The notes beneath the pieces were generated by a model that was not told the DNA's origin, ran no database searches, and saw only the letters and a program-made list of their open reading frames with translations. Below are positions 47,529 to 59,338 of a DNA stretch of 64,000 bases, piece after piece. How positions within the stretch are numbered: position 1 is the stretch's first letter; every line of letters starts with the position of its first letter. This DNA comes from Diadophis punctatus similis (lineage: Eukaryota > Chordata > Lepidosauria > Squamata > Dipsadidae), in assembly GCA_023053685.1 (NCBI GenBank), contig JALIGW010000001.1, forward strand, positions 162,808,547-162,872,546. Reading direction: 5' to 3'. Both the position numbers and the translations under genes were made by a program.

Positions 47529-48664
47529 CTACAGATAATAGGAAATCAACAGAGAATTAAACTATTAACTACTTTAAGATAAAAAAAAGTTTGGCTTAAC
47601 AATAAAAATAAACCCTGGATTCCTTTAGGATAACTACATGGATTCTTTTGATTCATTCTGTTCTGAATATATAAATCATTTTTGGTTTTGTTTTCAAACA
47701 AAACTCTGGCTAGAGCAGAGGTATTACATATCATTCATTACCAGCCAATGTATTATAACCTGGCAGTGAGCATTCTCTAGACTTGGAGAGAATGGATCAG
47801 ATTTTATAAACGGCTATTAAACAGATATAACATTAGACTTGAAGTCAAGTTCAGGCAAGAAAAAAAAATGAAGGGAATTTAGGCTTTTTAGGAAAAGAAA
47901 GAGAAAGAGAGCATTCATTTAAAAAATTCCTAGACAAAATCCAAGATGCTAGGTATCTCTGTTTTTTAATTGTTGCTACTTCCAAGCTGGCCTATTGTTG
48001 TCTGTCAACAGGTCCCTTTTCCATTTTATTTGGCATATGGGGATCCTGGGAGTGACAAATAAAAAAAAACACTCTATAAAAAACAGGAAAAGAACCTCTT
48101 TGTCTTTTGTCTCGCCCTCCCCTCATGCAGTGAATGATTTATTAATTTGTCTAATGTCAACAAAATAAAAATCCTTTGACAACTGGTGTCTGATTGCTGT
48201 GGGAAATGTAAACAGAAGTGTTTGGAATCTGACCTAATAGGAGTGACAAGGGAAAGAAAGAACTCTGATCAAAAGAGTAATTGACCTCATGGAGCGTAGA
48301 CAGGCTTCCCCGTCAGTTGTTCAAAGTGGTCTCCAAATGCCAGGTGGGGTGAGGAGAGAGAATGCTTGAATGAATGTTGAGCTAAGTAAGTCTAACGAAG
48401 GCAAAAACAATATTGTAGAGATAGACTGAAGTATGAATAAATTTGGAAAGTTGGAGAAAAGAGTCCCTTAAAAATCACGCAAAGAATTCCTCTCTTCTGG
48501 GAAGAAGCAGTGTGCCATGTCTGGATATTTGAATGATGGTACTGTAGGAAGTTAGCACCCACCCCCTCCTAGAAAAATGAAATATCCTAGGAAATATTAA
48601 AAGGCAGAATATTATATACAGTAGAATATCCCTGGAAACATGCTTTTAAGCAGACAAAAGACAA
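47529..48664. other. CLIC5 intron 1 (exon-2-proximal), no recognised feature
   Basis: No repeats or coding exons recognised. Confidence 0.45.
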
Positions 48665-49140
48665 TGTGCCAGCTCCCTCCTACCTTTGTCAATGGGCCAT
48701 TAAGGACTGGGCCCGGCCAGTCTTCTACATAACAAAGAACCATAATAGGAATCCCAAAGCCCTTTCATTAGACCACATGGGATCTGGTATGATTCCATCA
48801 ACCATGCCCCTGGGACTTAGGACAGCCCACAAGAGTTGCCCCAGCATGCCCCTGGGAATCTGACAGCCAATGGAATACATTTCTGTATAGGAACAGGAAA
48901 GAGTTAGGGAGAGGCCCAAGAAAGAGTATAAAGCAAGGAACTCCCAGCATTTTGGTTCCTCCTTTCTCTGGACCCAACACCTGAAAACATGTGATCCACC
49001 TTTTCTGTTCAGGAGCTCATGCCATGTGCTCCTGTTCCTTTGTTCTCCATTAAAACCTTCTTTCCAAGCAATTCTTTCCATGAATCCAGTGTTCTTTTTC
49101 CCCACTTGGAACTGAACCCAGAAGAATATTACTTCCAACA
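48665..49140 (+). mobile_element. Solo LTR, probably of an endogenous retrovirus
   Basis: Starts TGTGCCAGCTCCC and ends ATTACTTCCAACA (476 bp, TG...CA). TATA box GAGTATAAAGC has TATAAA at 48927-48932; the polyadenylation signal ATTAAA is at 49049-49054, followed by a TTTGTTCTCC-type U5. No target duplication was found and no internal genes adjoin. A 164-codon minus-strand frame across it is incidental. Confidence 0.65.
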
Positions 49141-50585
49141 GTACAAAGGAAAAGGTTCCTAAAAGGGAAAGCATCATAAAAGACATAGGAGTAGTACACA
49201 AAAACATTAGTTGATTCACTGGGACAAATAAATTATTGTATATGGAGTGTTATTGTGGCAGGTAAAACTGTTGTTAGGAAGACTTTCCTATTTCTACTTA
49301 CACTTCTGTGTCCTCACTCCTGCCCAATTCAAGCTCTCTTGTGATCTGAGATCATACCTTTCTTTCTGCCCTTTGGATTTGCGATGATATTGAGAACCTA
49401 CCCCTCCTTTCCACTGGTTTGCTAGTTAATTTTTGGTTACAGTTTTTGGCTACCATCCCTTTCCCCACATGCTGCATCCTTTCTCTTTTCTCCACATATC
49501 GTCAATCTGCTTTTGGTTCACTGCTCCTCTCCTTAACTCTTTAATCTGGCACACCCTTTGACTTATAAATATGCTCTATCATGCTCTACGGAAACTTGCT
49601 AATTGAATACGCATTCCCTTTGTTTGGGTTATTGGTATGATTTTGTACTGACAAATCTAAGTTGAATTGGATAGAATTGGATGTTCAAAGCAAAATTATT
49701 AGAAGTGTCTCTTTTTTATGTATACTTTTTTTCCTTTCATAGAAAAAAATGGTTTTGATATTAAATATTAAGAAAATTTGATAGAAATCAGTTTGGTCCA
49801 CAAAAGCCATTGAGCATTGGAGAATTGGAAAACAATCCTATATGCTTAAAGAACATAAAGTGTTTTTCATTCAATTGGACCAAGCTGTATTTGAAATACT
49901 TGATCCTACGTTTTCCAATTTATAATTGTTCTTTTCTTATATTATTGTAAAACATATGTACATAATCCTTTATGTTATTTTGATATGGTGGTATTTGTAC
50001 AGAGTTGACTAAAGATTATTAACAATTTAATGTTTAGATAAAAGATAAAAGGAGAAAAATATTAATTCACTATTATGATTTCAAATATCAATGGTAATGG
50101 TAATGGTATTTAGCTTTTTATCAAAAATTAAATATGACATTTTAAAAATCCTGCAGATTGCATCAAAAATTTGCTATAGAGTAAAGGCTTTTGTCTTCGG
50201 TTGATTACTTAGTATTAATGTCTCCAGCCTATTGTTACTTAATATTATTTGAAAATTATATTCCAATTATATATTAGAAATCTGAATAAATAATTAAATG
50301 TGATTTCACATGTTTGATTACATAAAATCAACTAGCTGCTATCACTGTCACAACTCTTTCAAAGTTTCGGCTCCTAAGAGTCCTGCTGGGAACACTCCTT
50401 CAGACTCCAAGACACAGTGCACAGCCTTAGTTATATTCTGAAATACAGGCTAAAATTATTTGTTCGGGGTGGGTAGAGATTCTGTGGTGGAATATAATTT
50501 GGCTTCCCAGGAAGGAGAGGCTGCTTTCCAGAGGCAAAGAGTCAGTGAAGCTTGGAAAGTTTGGTGGGAGGAAGAGGGTTAAAAC
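49141..50585. other. AT-rich DNA, no recognised feature
   Basis: No gene or clear repeat until the MITE. 50340-50585 may be part of an old LTR (see findings). Confidence 0.4.
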
Positions 50586-50829
50586 CAGGGGTGAGATTCA
50601 GCAGGTTCTGACAGGTTCTGGAGAACCGGTAGTGGAAATTTTGAGTAGTTCGGAGAACCGGCAAATACTACCTTTGGCTGGCCCCAGAGTGGGCTGGGAA
50701 TGGAGATATTGTAATATTCTTCCCCCAGGAGTGGGGAGGGAATGGGGATTTTGCAGTATCCTTCCCCTGCCATGCCCACCAAGCCACGCCCACAGAACCA
50801 GTAGGGAAAAAATTTGAATTTCACCCCTG
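50586..50829. mobile_element. hAT MITE, 244 bp, perfect 8-bp TSD
   Basis: Termini CAGGGGTGAGATTCAG and TTGAATTTCACCCCTG; flanks GTTAAAAC at 50578-50585 and 50830-50837. The interior has GGTTCTGGAGAACCGG and a CACCAAGCCACGCCCAC end. Confidence 0.95.
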
Positions 50830-50939
50830 GTTAAAACGGCTCTACTCCAGATGTGCCATGGGCATATCTGTAGTTATGCAAACAGCTGCTTTAGCCTGAC
50901 AAGATTCTGTCCGCAAGTGAAGAACAATAAAGGAAACTA

Positions 50940-51060
50940 TCCATAAGTAAAACAGGAGGTGTTTAAGAAGAAACTGGACAACCATTTGTCTGAAATTGTA
51001 TAGGGTTTCCTGCTTGAGCAGCGGTTGGTCCCTTCCAACTCTATTATTCTGTTATTCAGG
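50940..51060 (+). mobile_element. CR1 LINE 3' tip, sense
   Basis: TTTAAGAAGAAACTGGACAA, CCATTTGTCTGAAATTGTAT, GGGTTTCCTGCTTGAGCA, CCCTTCCAACTCTATTATTC and the typical ATTCTGTTATTC end repeat. Confidence 0.93.
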
Positions 51061-52651
51061 TGTGGTTCTTGGGGCCTCACAGATTCTTAAACCAGGTAAT
51101 CCTTGTCAACAAGTTTTGATTCCTCATGGGAAAAAAGCATAGATTTGTCTTATTGTAGATTCTTAGCTAATCCTTGAGAATTAGGCCTGTGGCCTAAGAG
51201 TTCTAGAAAAGGTCAAGCAACATATCCCAGATGGAAATTTGCAGAATAGCAGCAGAATTTATTGCCCCTGTAAAATTTGGGGGTTTCCCCCCTATTCCTA
51301 AAGGTGCTTGTGGCATCTTTGCTGTTCTCACCATAGACATTTACTTTCATCAGGCCTCATCAAGATTCTGGAAGGGAAATGAAGTAACCTTTCCTTTGAA
51401 GACCTACTCTTGAATCAGTGTTATCTATTTGCTGTGCTGTCCGTACAGGGCCCCCAGAATTAATATCACCCCTCCAAACTGCTCTAGTTATTCTATGAAA
51501 TTAATTCTCTGTTTTTCTATTACCTGATAAATTCTTTGAAAATTCAAAACAGGTTCAAAATATAAAGAAACTCTAAGTATACATAAAATCTGATAGACTG
51601 CTTTCTATATTAAAAAGCAATTAATTACCCATTTTTACCTTTTAGGCATTTTTACTTTATTATATGGTTTGCTGCTGAAATTAAAAATTAAAACAGAATT
51701 TTTGGCTGTAACCAAAAATAAATTTAAATTGAAGTGAATTATATGGCTGGATGCTACTGATCACCAGACTACATTCTTCTCTTTCCTTGCTCCCAACTTG
51801 AAGTTTTCTTTCTAGGGAGACAGTTCAGAAATATCTTGAGTGGACAGAAAAAGAACCAAAAAAGCACCCTTTGAAGCTTTGAAATGATTCCAAATCTTTG
51901 ATAAAAGACATATTGGAAGAGGTCAGAACAGCTTTGATGTGTCCATTTTGGTTACTAACTGAGGATTCAGCCAAAGCAAATGCGTACTGCATGTAAAGGT
52001 GACTGTGTGTCAACGATGAAATGGGTTTTTTGATATTGGCAGCCATGGGCTCATGCCAAGGTCAAAGCACGCCAATATATCCAATGATCTGTCAGCTACA
52101 GACCAAAGGGATGGAAATGAAGATAGAAAAATGTTTGCATTTTTCTACTCTCTCCTAAAATATAGCTCCCCTTGTAGGAAAAGAAAAATTAATTTAGAGC
52201 AGCTCTCATGCTGTCCACATTTCTGCCCTAATTTGGGGATGTGGCAGGAGACTGTACAAGGATTGGATCCAAAACTCCTCCCATCCTATCCAGGACTCTG
52301 CATCTCCTTTCATAACTTTCCCAGATTGGAATTTTCCAACCTCAGAAAGCACCAGGGAAGAAATCTCTAACCTTGTGAGGAGAGGGCGGCTCTCCACTGC
52401 CGTGATCTCAAAGACCACATAATGGCAGTCTAGATAGTATTACCTGTTAATTATCAACCACTTGTTTTGAACTATTAAACAATATCAAAAGATCACCCTT
52501 TTAATTGGCACGCTAACATTTTTCAATATACGTTGTTTAATTGCATAACCTGCAGATACATTCCTGTTCTAAAGTTGTTAGAAAAGAGCATTAAAGAGTT
52601 TGTAAGGGAGAGGGAAAGCTGCACCTCTCCCAAACATCTGTTTGAGGAATA
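51061..52651. other. No recognised feature
   Basis: No gene or named repeat. Confidence 0.4.
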
Positions 52652-53074
52652 CAGGTAGTCCTTGGCTTGTGTGTCAACCGTCCCATCTGGCACATTCAAA
52701 CAAAGAAACTCTCAGCTCTTTCAGATTACCAAGAGTGTAAAGATCCATCTAGGTACAGCAGAAGCAAAGTCACTTCTTGATTTTGCCCTGAAAACTGACA
52801 CAGGTAAAACCCCTTTTCCCCTCGGGGTCACCCACAGTTCATAGTTCACCAATTGTTCTTTTGTTTTTGGAAAAGATTGTCTGAGCTGTTCAAACATTTA
52901 ATAACTTGACCTTGGTGTCTAAATATCACCCCAGCAACAGAAGGCTCTCTTGCATTCCAGGGCTTCCCTCTCCTTAGGAATTCACCTACCCCCCTCCCCT
53001 CTTGCTGTTTGGCAAACTGAGAGTAAAAGCAGGTGCAACTATGGAGTAGAGTCAGTTTTGACATTATGACCATA

Positions 53075-53512
53075 AAGGTAAAGGTAAAGGTTCCCCTTGC
53101 ACATACGTGCTAGTCGTTCCCGACTCTAGGGGGCGGTGCTCATCTCCGTTTCAAAGCTGAAGAGCCAGCACTGTCTGAAGATGTCTCCGTGGTCACGTGG
53201 CCAGAATGACTAAATGCTGAAGGCGCACGGAATGCTGTTACCTTCCCACCAAAGGTGGTCCCTATTTTTCTACTTGCATTTTTACATGCTTTCGAACTCC
53301 TAGATTGGCAGAAGCTGGGACTAGTAACGGGAGCTCACTCCATTACGCGGCACTAGGGATTCGAACTGCTGAACTGCCGACCTTTTATCAACAAGCTCAG
53401 CGTCTTAGAATAGAATAGAATTCTTTATTGGCCAAGTGTGATTGGATACAAGGAATTTGTCTTTGATTTACATATGCTCTCAGTCTTAGCCACTGAGCCA
53501 CCACATCCCCAC
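53075..53512 (-). mobile_element. Sauria SINE, antisense, 13-bp TSD, itself interrupted
   Basis: Direct repeats CATTATGACCATA flank it (53062-53074, 53513-53525). Antisense family words are AAGGTTCCCCTTGCACATAC, GTCTCCGTGGTCACGTGGCC and ATTCGAACTGCTGAACTGCC, with the tRNA-like head at the high-coordinate end. It is cut by a 74-bp insert at 53409-53482. Confidence 0.95.
53409..53482 (-). mobile_element. Short retroposon 3' end nested in the Sauria SINE
   Basis: AATAGAATAGAATTCTTTAT then TGGCCAAGTGTGATTGGATA and CATATGCTCTCA. It is bounded by the 7-bp direct repeat GTCTTAG (53402-53408, 53483-53489). It looks like the antisense tip of a non-LTR retrotransposon with an A-rich tail read on the minus strand. 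Confidence 0.8.
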
Positions 53513-53953
53513 CATTATGACCATAATTGGGCCCAAAATTCACCACATTTTATGACCTTTCTTGCCAGTTGTTAGGTGAATCACTGGAGTTGTTAAGTTT
53601 GCAACACTGTTGTTAAGTTAATCTGGCTTCCACATTGAGTTTGCTTATCAGAAAGTCACAACTGGTGATCACATGATTGGGACATTGCCACATCATAAAT
53701 ATATCTCAGTTGCCAAGCATTTGAATTTTGATCACTTGACCATGGGGATGCTGCAATAGTCGTAAGTGTGAAAAATGGTCATAAGTCACTTTTGTCAGTG
53801 CCATTGTAACTTTGAATGGTCACTAAATGAATGGTTGTAAGTCGAGGAGTACCTGCAAAATATTGGATACATTGTCCCCACCCACCAAATTGTTTCTTAA
53901 ATAGTGTAGAATAGAGGAAGGGTTAGAAAAGAAGAATATAGAATAGAGGAAGG

Positions 53954-54265
53954 ACGCGGTGGCTCAGTGACTAAGACACTGAGCTTGTCGATCAGAAAGG
54001 TCAGCAGTTCAAATCCCTAGCTCCCTAGCTTCTGCCAACCTAGCAGTTCGAAAGCATGTAAAAATGCAAGTAGAAAAATAGGGACCACCTTGGTGGGAAG
54101 GTAACAGCGTTCCGTGCGCCTTCGGCGTTTAGTCATGCTGGCCACATGACCACGGAATCATCATCAGACAGCACTGGATCTTCGGCTTAGAAACGGAGAT
54201 GACCACCGCCCCCTAGAGTCGGGAATGACTAGCATGTATGTGCGAGGGGAACCTTTACCTTTACC
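53954..54265 (+). mobile_element. Sauria SINE with 10-bp TSD
   Basis: Direct repeats TAGAGGAAGG at 53944-53953 and 54266-54275. Head ACGCGGTGGCTCAGTGACTA; body GTAAAAATGCAAGTAGAAAA; end GTGCGAGGGGAACCTTTACC. A short part after the B box is missing compared with the 20302 copy. Confidence 0.97.
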
Positions 54266-54544
54266 TAGAGGAAGGGTCACCTGAGGTCACATTTTCCAGC
54301 TTTGTTCTGCTATTAGAAAGACCAAAAGCTGCTCCTTTTGGCACTGTCCTCCTAATTACTCACAGTACTATTTCTGGAAAGTTTTGTATGCTTTTGACAT
54401 AGAGATAACGTAAATTCTTGCTAATAGTCATGTCTCTCTCTATATATATATTTTACCTGCCTTTCCCCCCCCTTTCCCCCTTTTTATGTTTGCAGGTGTT
54501 ACATAAAGAAACATAACCTAAAACTTTGCTAGTTGAACTGATTA

Positions 54545-55550
54545 CTGTATTTTTTGGAGTTTAAGACGCACCTTAGTTTTGGGGGAGGAAAACAAGGAAA
54601 AAAGGCCTCTGCCTCCCAGCAATTTGCCAAACAGCAAACAGCAAACAGCACAGATGATATACACTGTTTGCTGTGTATTTCTGTGCATGTGTGCCTGACC
54701 CATAGAAATAGCAAAAAATTGGAGAAATGTACATTATGCCAGAAAGTTTTCTTAAATGTAGTCACACTAACTCCTCCCAATTATTTAAATAGATCTACTC
54801 CAAGGTAAGTCAGGATTTAACTCTAATACTAAACAGGACACTGTTACATTTCAGACTATACTGGTACAGAGCTGTTAAAATTAATTAAAATTTCTGGAAG
54901 TATACATTATTCTCTATTATTTAAAAGAAGATACAATAGCACTGGGCCTCTTCAGAGCAAGCATTTATTTTAAAAAGCTTTTTTATTTTGTTAAGTTGTC
55001 TAGATTTACAGGGGTCTCCAACCTTGGCAATTTTAAGACTTGTGGACTTCAACTCCCAGAATTCCAGAGCCAGCAAAGCTAACAAAGCTGGCTGTGGAAT
55101 TCTGGGAGTTGAAGTCCACAAGTCTTAAAATTGCCAAGGTTGGAGACCCCTGGCTCTAGAACAATAATAAAGCAGTCTTTAAAAAATAAATCTAATAATT
55201 TGAACATTCTAGAGACATTTATAGCTATTCACTTACCCCTAGTTATTCACTTACCCAGTTCAGCAGAAAATAAAAATCTGTGTGTGTCTCCCAGCTATTT
55301 GCCTCTTTGCAGTTTCAGTTTCAGTTTCATTTTAGCACGTGGCAAATCAGCTGGGGATCGGGAAGCTGCTAAGGACTTGCTTGTCTTAACAGGCTCTTCC
55401 CTGTTTGCTGCAAACAAGTAAATTGCTGGAAGACAGAGGCCAAAGGGTGAGGGTGGGTGGGTGGGGCTACATTCGGTGTATAAGATGCACCCAAGTTTTA
55501 ACCCTCTTTTTGGGGGTAAAAAGGTGCTTCTTATATTCTGAAAAATACGG
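54545..55550. mobile_element. TA-flanked DNA transposon with long imperfect TIRs
   Basis: Left CTGTATTTTTTGGAGTTTAA and right, inverted, CCGTATTTTTCAGAATATAA lie between TA dinucleotides (54543-54544, 55551-55552), as in Tc1/mariner-like elements. Similarity of the arms continues inward: GGCCTCTGCCTCCCAGCAAT near 54603 against the inverse of sequence near 55400-55442. No transposase was found. A MITE (55009-55152) lies inside. Confidence 0.7.
55009..55152. mobile_element. Palindromic MITE nested in the TA-flanked transposon
   Basis: Starts CAGGGGTCTCCAACCTTGGC and ends with its inverse. Arms of about 60 bp are almost perfect, with a short AGAGCCAGCAAAGCTAAC centre. Ends resemble hAT termini, but the flanks TAGATTTA and GCTCTAGA are not an 8-bp duplication. 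Confidence 0.85.
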
Positions 55551-55552
55551 TA

Positions 55553-57840
55553 CTTGCTCTGATCTGGAGGCAGGGCTTGATTAGAGTAGATGGGTACAGA
55601 TTAAACTGGAAATTACCCACAGTAATTTCCCAACATAAAGAAATAGAGCAAGAATCTAAAAAGAAACTAACAGCCATTTTCTGGGATTGAGGTTCCTTCT
55701 CATCTCACTCCTTAAATAAACCAATGAAGTTAGAAATCTTTTTCCTCTATTTTACATCCCTTTTATCTGTGCTCCCAGTAATGTTCTCTGCACTAACTTT
55801 TAATTTTTTTCTTAAAGATGTAACTCTAAAAATAAAGGATTGTTTCTTCTTCTTATTTTTTCCTGAAAAGGCGTTTGGGTGAAACGAATCTCTTTCATTC
55901 ACAGGAGCAGGACTATATCACTCCCATTTGAATGGATAAAACATGAATGCTAAATTCTTGCAAAAAAAAAAAGTGCAACACATTCGATGAGTGGGAAATC
56001 TTCCAGAATTTTGCTTGCAGTTTACTGTGGAAGATTGATGGCTGCTGCTTGATTCTGAGAATTGGGAGTTATTATTAAATTGTACTTTAGTTCTTTGGTT
56101 AATCAAAGTAATACTGCCTCTGATCTGGAAAGCAGCTGGGATTTGGACACTTTCTTCGAGTGTTCTGATTACCTGCCTGGGTTGGGAACTGAGACACTGT
56201 CCTTAAGTGGTCTCTGCCGTACTTAAAAGAGTCGGTTCCAGAAGGTGGCAGTAGCAGACCAGTGCTGAACCTAATGGCATCTCTCCTAGGGATTCTGCCA
56301 GTTCAGCTTCCTCTTCTCCAAAGATTCAGGATGAAGTTTCTAGAAATTCATATTGCAGATTGCCATGCTGGAGGGGGTCAAATCAGGACAGATGCACAGC
56401 TAAGCTGTTATATTGTGCTGAAAATTAGTAATTAATAATAGGCCAGAATGAGGGCTAATATAATTAAACTCAAAGTAAAATGGAAATTATGACGCTAGGT
56501 TCAAGAAGGTTTGGGATAGGATTGTATCCCTAAAAATTCTGTAGTTCCTTTTTTAAAATTTTATATATTTTATTTAAATCATTCTATTAAATACCTTAAA
56601 GTCATCAACATTAAATTAAGATAGGGTAAGGATTAACTCCCTAAGAAGGGAGCAACAATTGTTATAATTGGGATTACTACAACAGGAATGAATGAACTAG
56701 CCTTCTTTTTTTGCTAAGCTAAAAATTATCAATATAGTATTTTGATATACTGAAAAATCTCCAATATAGGATAGCACAACTGAGTCCTATAAGGGAATAA
56801 TCTCTCCTGTCCTTTTCCAAGACTGGATTATACTGTGTTATAAATAGTGAAAAAATGGAGAAAGTTTATACGGTTTAAAAGAACAATTATGATACTATTC
56901 AAGGAAAACAATAAAAAATAAAAAAGAGGGAAGAAAATAACACTGGAAATTTGCAATGATTGATTGAATTAGGCTTTCAAGATGCATGCAAATAAAAAGC
57001 AGGATAGGGTGATAATTTAGGACAAAAAATAACACAAGAATCTGTAAGAAATGGTCACTTGTTCTCAATTGTTAATGGACCATCTCCCACTCCTTACAAA
57101 TACACACTGCTGAAACTTCCTGCTGAGACACTGAGTTGAAGTTCATACTAGTTTTCTTCCCCTAGAAAGCATAAGTAAAGCTTTCATTTTAAAACATACT
57201 GATACATTATTTTATTATTTACAGTTCAAGCAAACCACAATACAGTCAAAACAGTGGAGAATGTTTTGACACTTGATGAACAATGGTAAACTGTTATAAA
57301 AGCAGGATACTTCAGTGTGTCATAAGTGAAGCAGAGAAACAGGAAATGAGAAAGACTGTGGTTTCCATTCCCCCATCATCTCCAGCAAATGAAATCCAAA
57401 GCTTTGGGAAAGAATTTTTGCATGTACGAGTCCCTGATCTTCTTCCTCCCTGCACAGGATAATTTGCTGTGGATTTGACAAGTACCACAGCAGCCATTTG
57501 TCATATCGTTATTGCAGTCCATTCATAGCCACATTAATGTTCTGAATGACAGGTTCCAAAAAGTGCTTTGCATCCCCTCCAAATGGTTGTACAACCCTAA
57601 TATATATACTACTTATGGATTTTCCTCTTTGGATTGAGTTGATAACATAAAAATGAATATTTATTCATAGAAAGTGTATCATACATTTTCATGGGATTTT
57701 TTTTTTTACCTTGGCCAAAGGTTGTATGCATTTTCAAAAAGGCATTTCAGAAAGCAAAAATTAAACCTGGTCCAACTGGATTTTGCCTTGGTGCAGAGGT
57801 AGGAATTTGGCCAACTATTTTTCTATTGCTTTCTAGAGGT
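55553..57840. other. AT-rich DNA, no recognised feature
   Basis: No gene. A 61-codon minus-strand frame at 57312-57497 has no recognisable homology and no CLIC first-exon motif. Confidence 0.4.
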
Positions 57841-57844
57841 CCAA

Positions 57845-58120
57845 AGGGCTGTGGTGGCTCTCGTGGTCAGAAGACCATTGAGAGTTCGACATCTAAGCAG
57901 TTCAAAACGTGAGAGTAAACCACATGATGGAATGAGCTCCTATCAGTTTGTACTAGCTCCTGACAACCTAGCAGTTCAAAAGCATGCGAATGCACGTAGA
58001 TGAAAGGAGCCCTCTCGGAAGTCGCCTGGGCAACAGTGATGTCACCAGCTAATCCTTTCAACACTTGGTAGGCGCTTCTGACATGAATGTAGTAGTAGCC
58101 CAGAAGCCTACACAGAATAA
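57845..58120 (+). mobile_element. Old tRNA-derived SINE, Sauria-like
   Basis: GGGCTGTGGTGGCTCTCGTG, GACAACCTAGCAGTTCAAAA, GCATGCGAATGCACGTAGAT and CTGGGCAACAGTGATGTCAC follow the Sauria SINE order but are strongly diverged or from a sister family. Confidence 0.6.
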
Positions 58121-58439
58121 ATGAATGTGAATATTATTATTATTATTAAGTTCAATCTGAAGGTCACTTTATTACCTCCACCACAGAAAAGTCCCAAAGT
58201 TCCTTGGTGGGTGATTGGTGGTTATTCAGTATTTATGAATTATGAATTATTTCTGTACTGTTGATTTCTAAAAATTCTCTACAGCTAACGAAATTACATA
58301 AAACAAAAACATCATATAAATGCATCCTCATCCACACTTAAACCTGGCATTTTATTACATAATTTCTCTTCAACTCTTCAAAATTCTGCAAAATAATTAT
58401 GTCTTCAGTGTCATTTAGAAAATTGTCGGAGAAGGTGCC

Positions 58440-58790
58440 ACTTGAATCTCAGGAGGAAAATATTAGACTGTGCGGAGATGGATTGATTTACATTAAAAGA
58501 TAAGGAAGAAACAGAATATTTTTTAATATGGGATTTGTTTTATCAATGGTTAGTTAAAAGAGGTAGAAATTAGAAGATGGAAGATTACTGATATGTATAA
58601 GTAAATGATGCAAGAATTTCATTATATATAAGTAAACATTAATATTATTATTACGGTTGTTTTGTTGTTGTTACCAGTATTATTATTAATACTTTGTATA
58701 AGTAAATTGATCCAGACAATACACTGTTTATTAAGCATTTATGTATTTTAAAGAAAAAAATGTATAAATAATTTTTTTTTAAAAGACTCT
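58440..58790 (+). mobile_element. L1-type LINE 3' end, sense
   Basis: The reading DCAEMD, stop, FTLKDKEETEYFLIWDLFYQ then WLVKRGRN aligns with the tail of the L1 fragment at 4337-4801 (ECAEMDKLTKELQEKEETEY). It is followed by an AT-rich 3' UTR with GTTGTTTTGTTGTTGTT and ATTATTATT. Confidence 0.75.
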
Positions 58791-59338
58791 CAGGAGGAAG
58801 AGCATTTGTCATTTGGGTATATACAGAAGAAGAATCAGTTTCTTGTTCCTACTTCCCTTATCTGAGTTTGAGATTCTTAACAGCTCCATTCAAACTAAAC
58901 ATATTAAATAGGTTGGTACTACTTAGAGTAGGCAGTTCTTCAGATAGGATTTAATAGGATGTAGTAGAAACTTTGCCTGTGTGTAAATTACAGTGTAGGT
59001 GGCCAGACATACAAAATTTTGCAGGAAAATTTTGATAAAAGAACTAGATTCTCGCCCTGCCCAGATCGAAATAGCTCTAAAGGGAGTGCCCAGAGATCAA
59101 AAGAGAGCAGCTTTACCTATAGCAACCTAAAGTCATGTGTTGATCCTATCCTTATGGGAGTCATCCAACTGCAACAGTGAGTAGCTAGTGAAGTATGTCA
59201 ACTTCGCCAGTTTGTTGCTAATCTGGATACAAGCCTCGGTAAAACTGATCTGGCTTGCTGCCTGAAGGGACAAACTCTACTTGAATACCAGAACAGTTAA
59301 GAAGTGCCTCAAATGTTGGTCAGTTATAAGGTGATAGC
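58791..59338. other. No recognised feature
   Basis: No gene or named repeat. Confidence 0.4.

Larger units (their letters stand above)
52652..53855. mobile_element. MITE of the CAGGTAGTCCTC family split by insertions
   Basis: The right part (53526-53855) is clear: CAACACTGTTGTTAAGTTAA, GACCATGGGGATGCTGCAAT and the end TAAGTCGAGGAGTACCTG. The matching left tip CAGGTAGTCCTTGGCTTGTG is at 52652-52671. Between them lie an unclassified 380-bp segment (52672-53055) and a Sauria SINE with its own insertion (53075-53512). That the left tip belongs to this same copy is inferred. Confidence 0.6.

Noticed and set aside
48725..49219. 164-codon minus-strand open frame
   Set aside because: It lies across the solo LTR and has no homology that I can recognise.
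57312..57497. 61-codon minus-strand frame considered as CLIC5 exon 1
   Set aside because: It lacks the PEIELFVK-like end expected before exon 2 and has no donor site in the right phase that I could identify.
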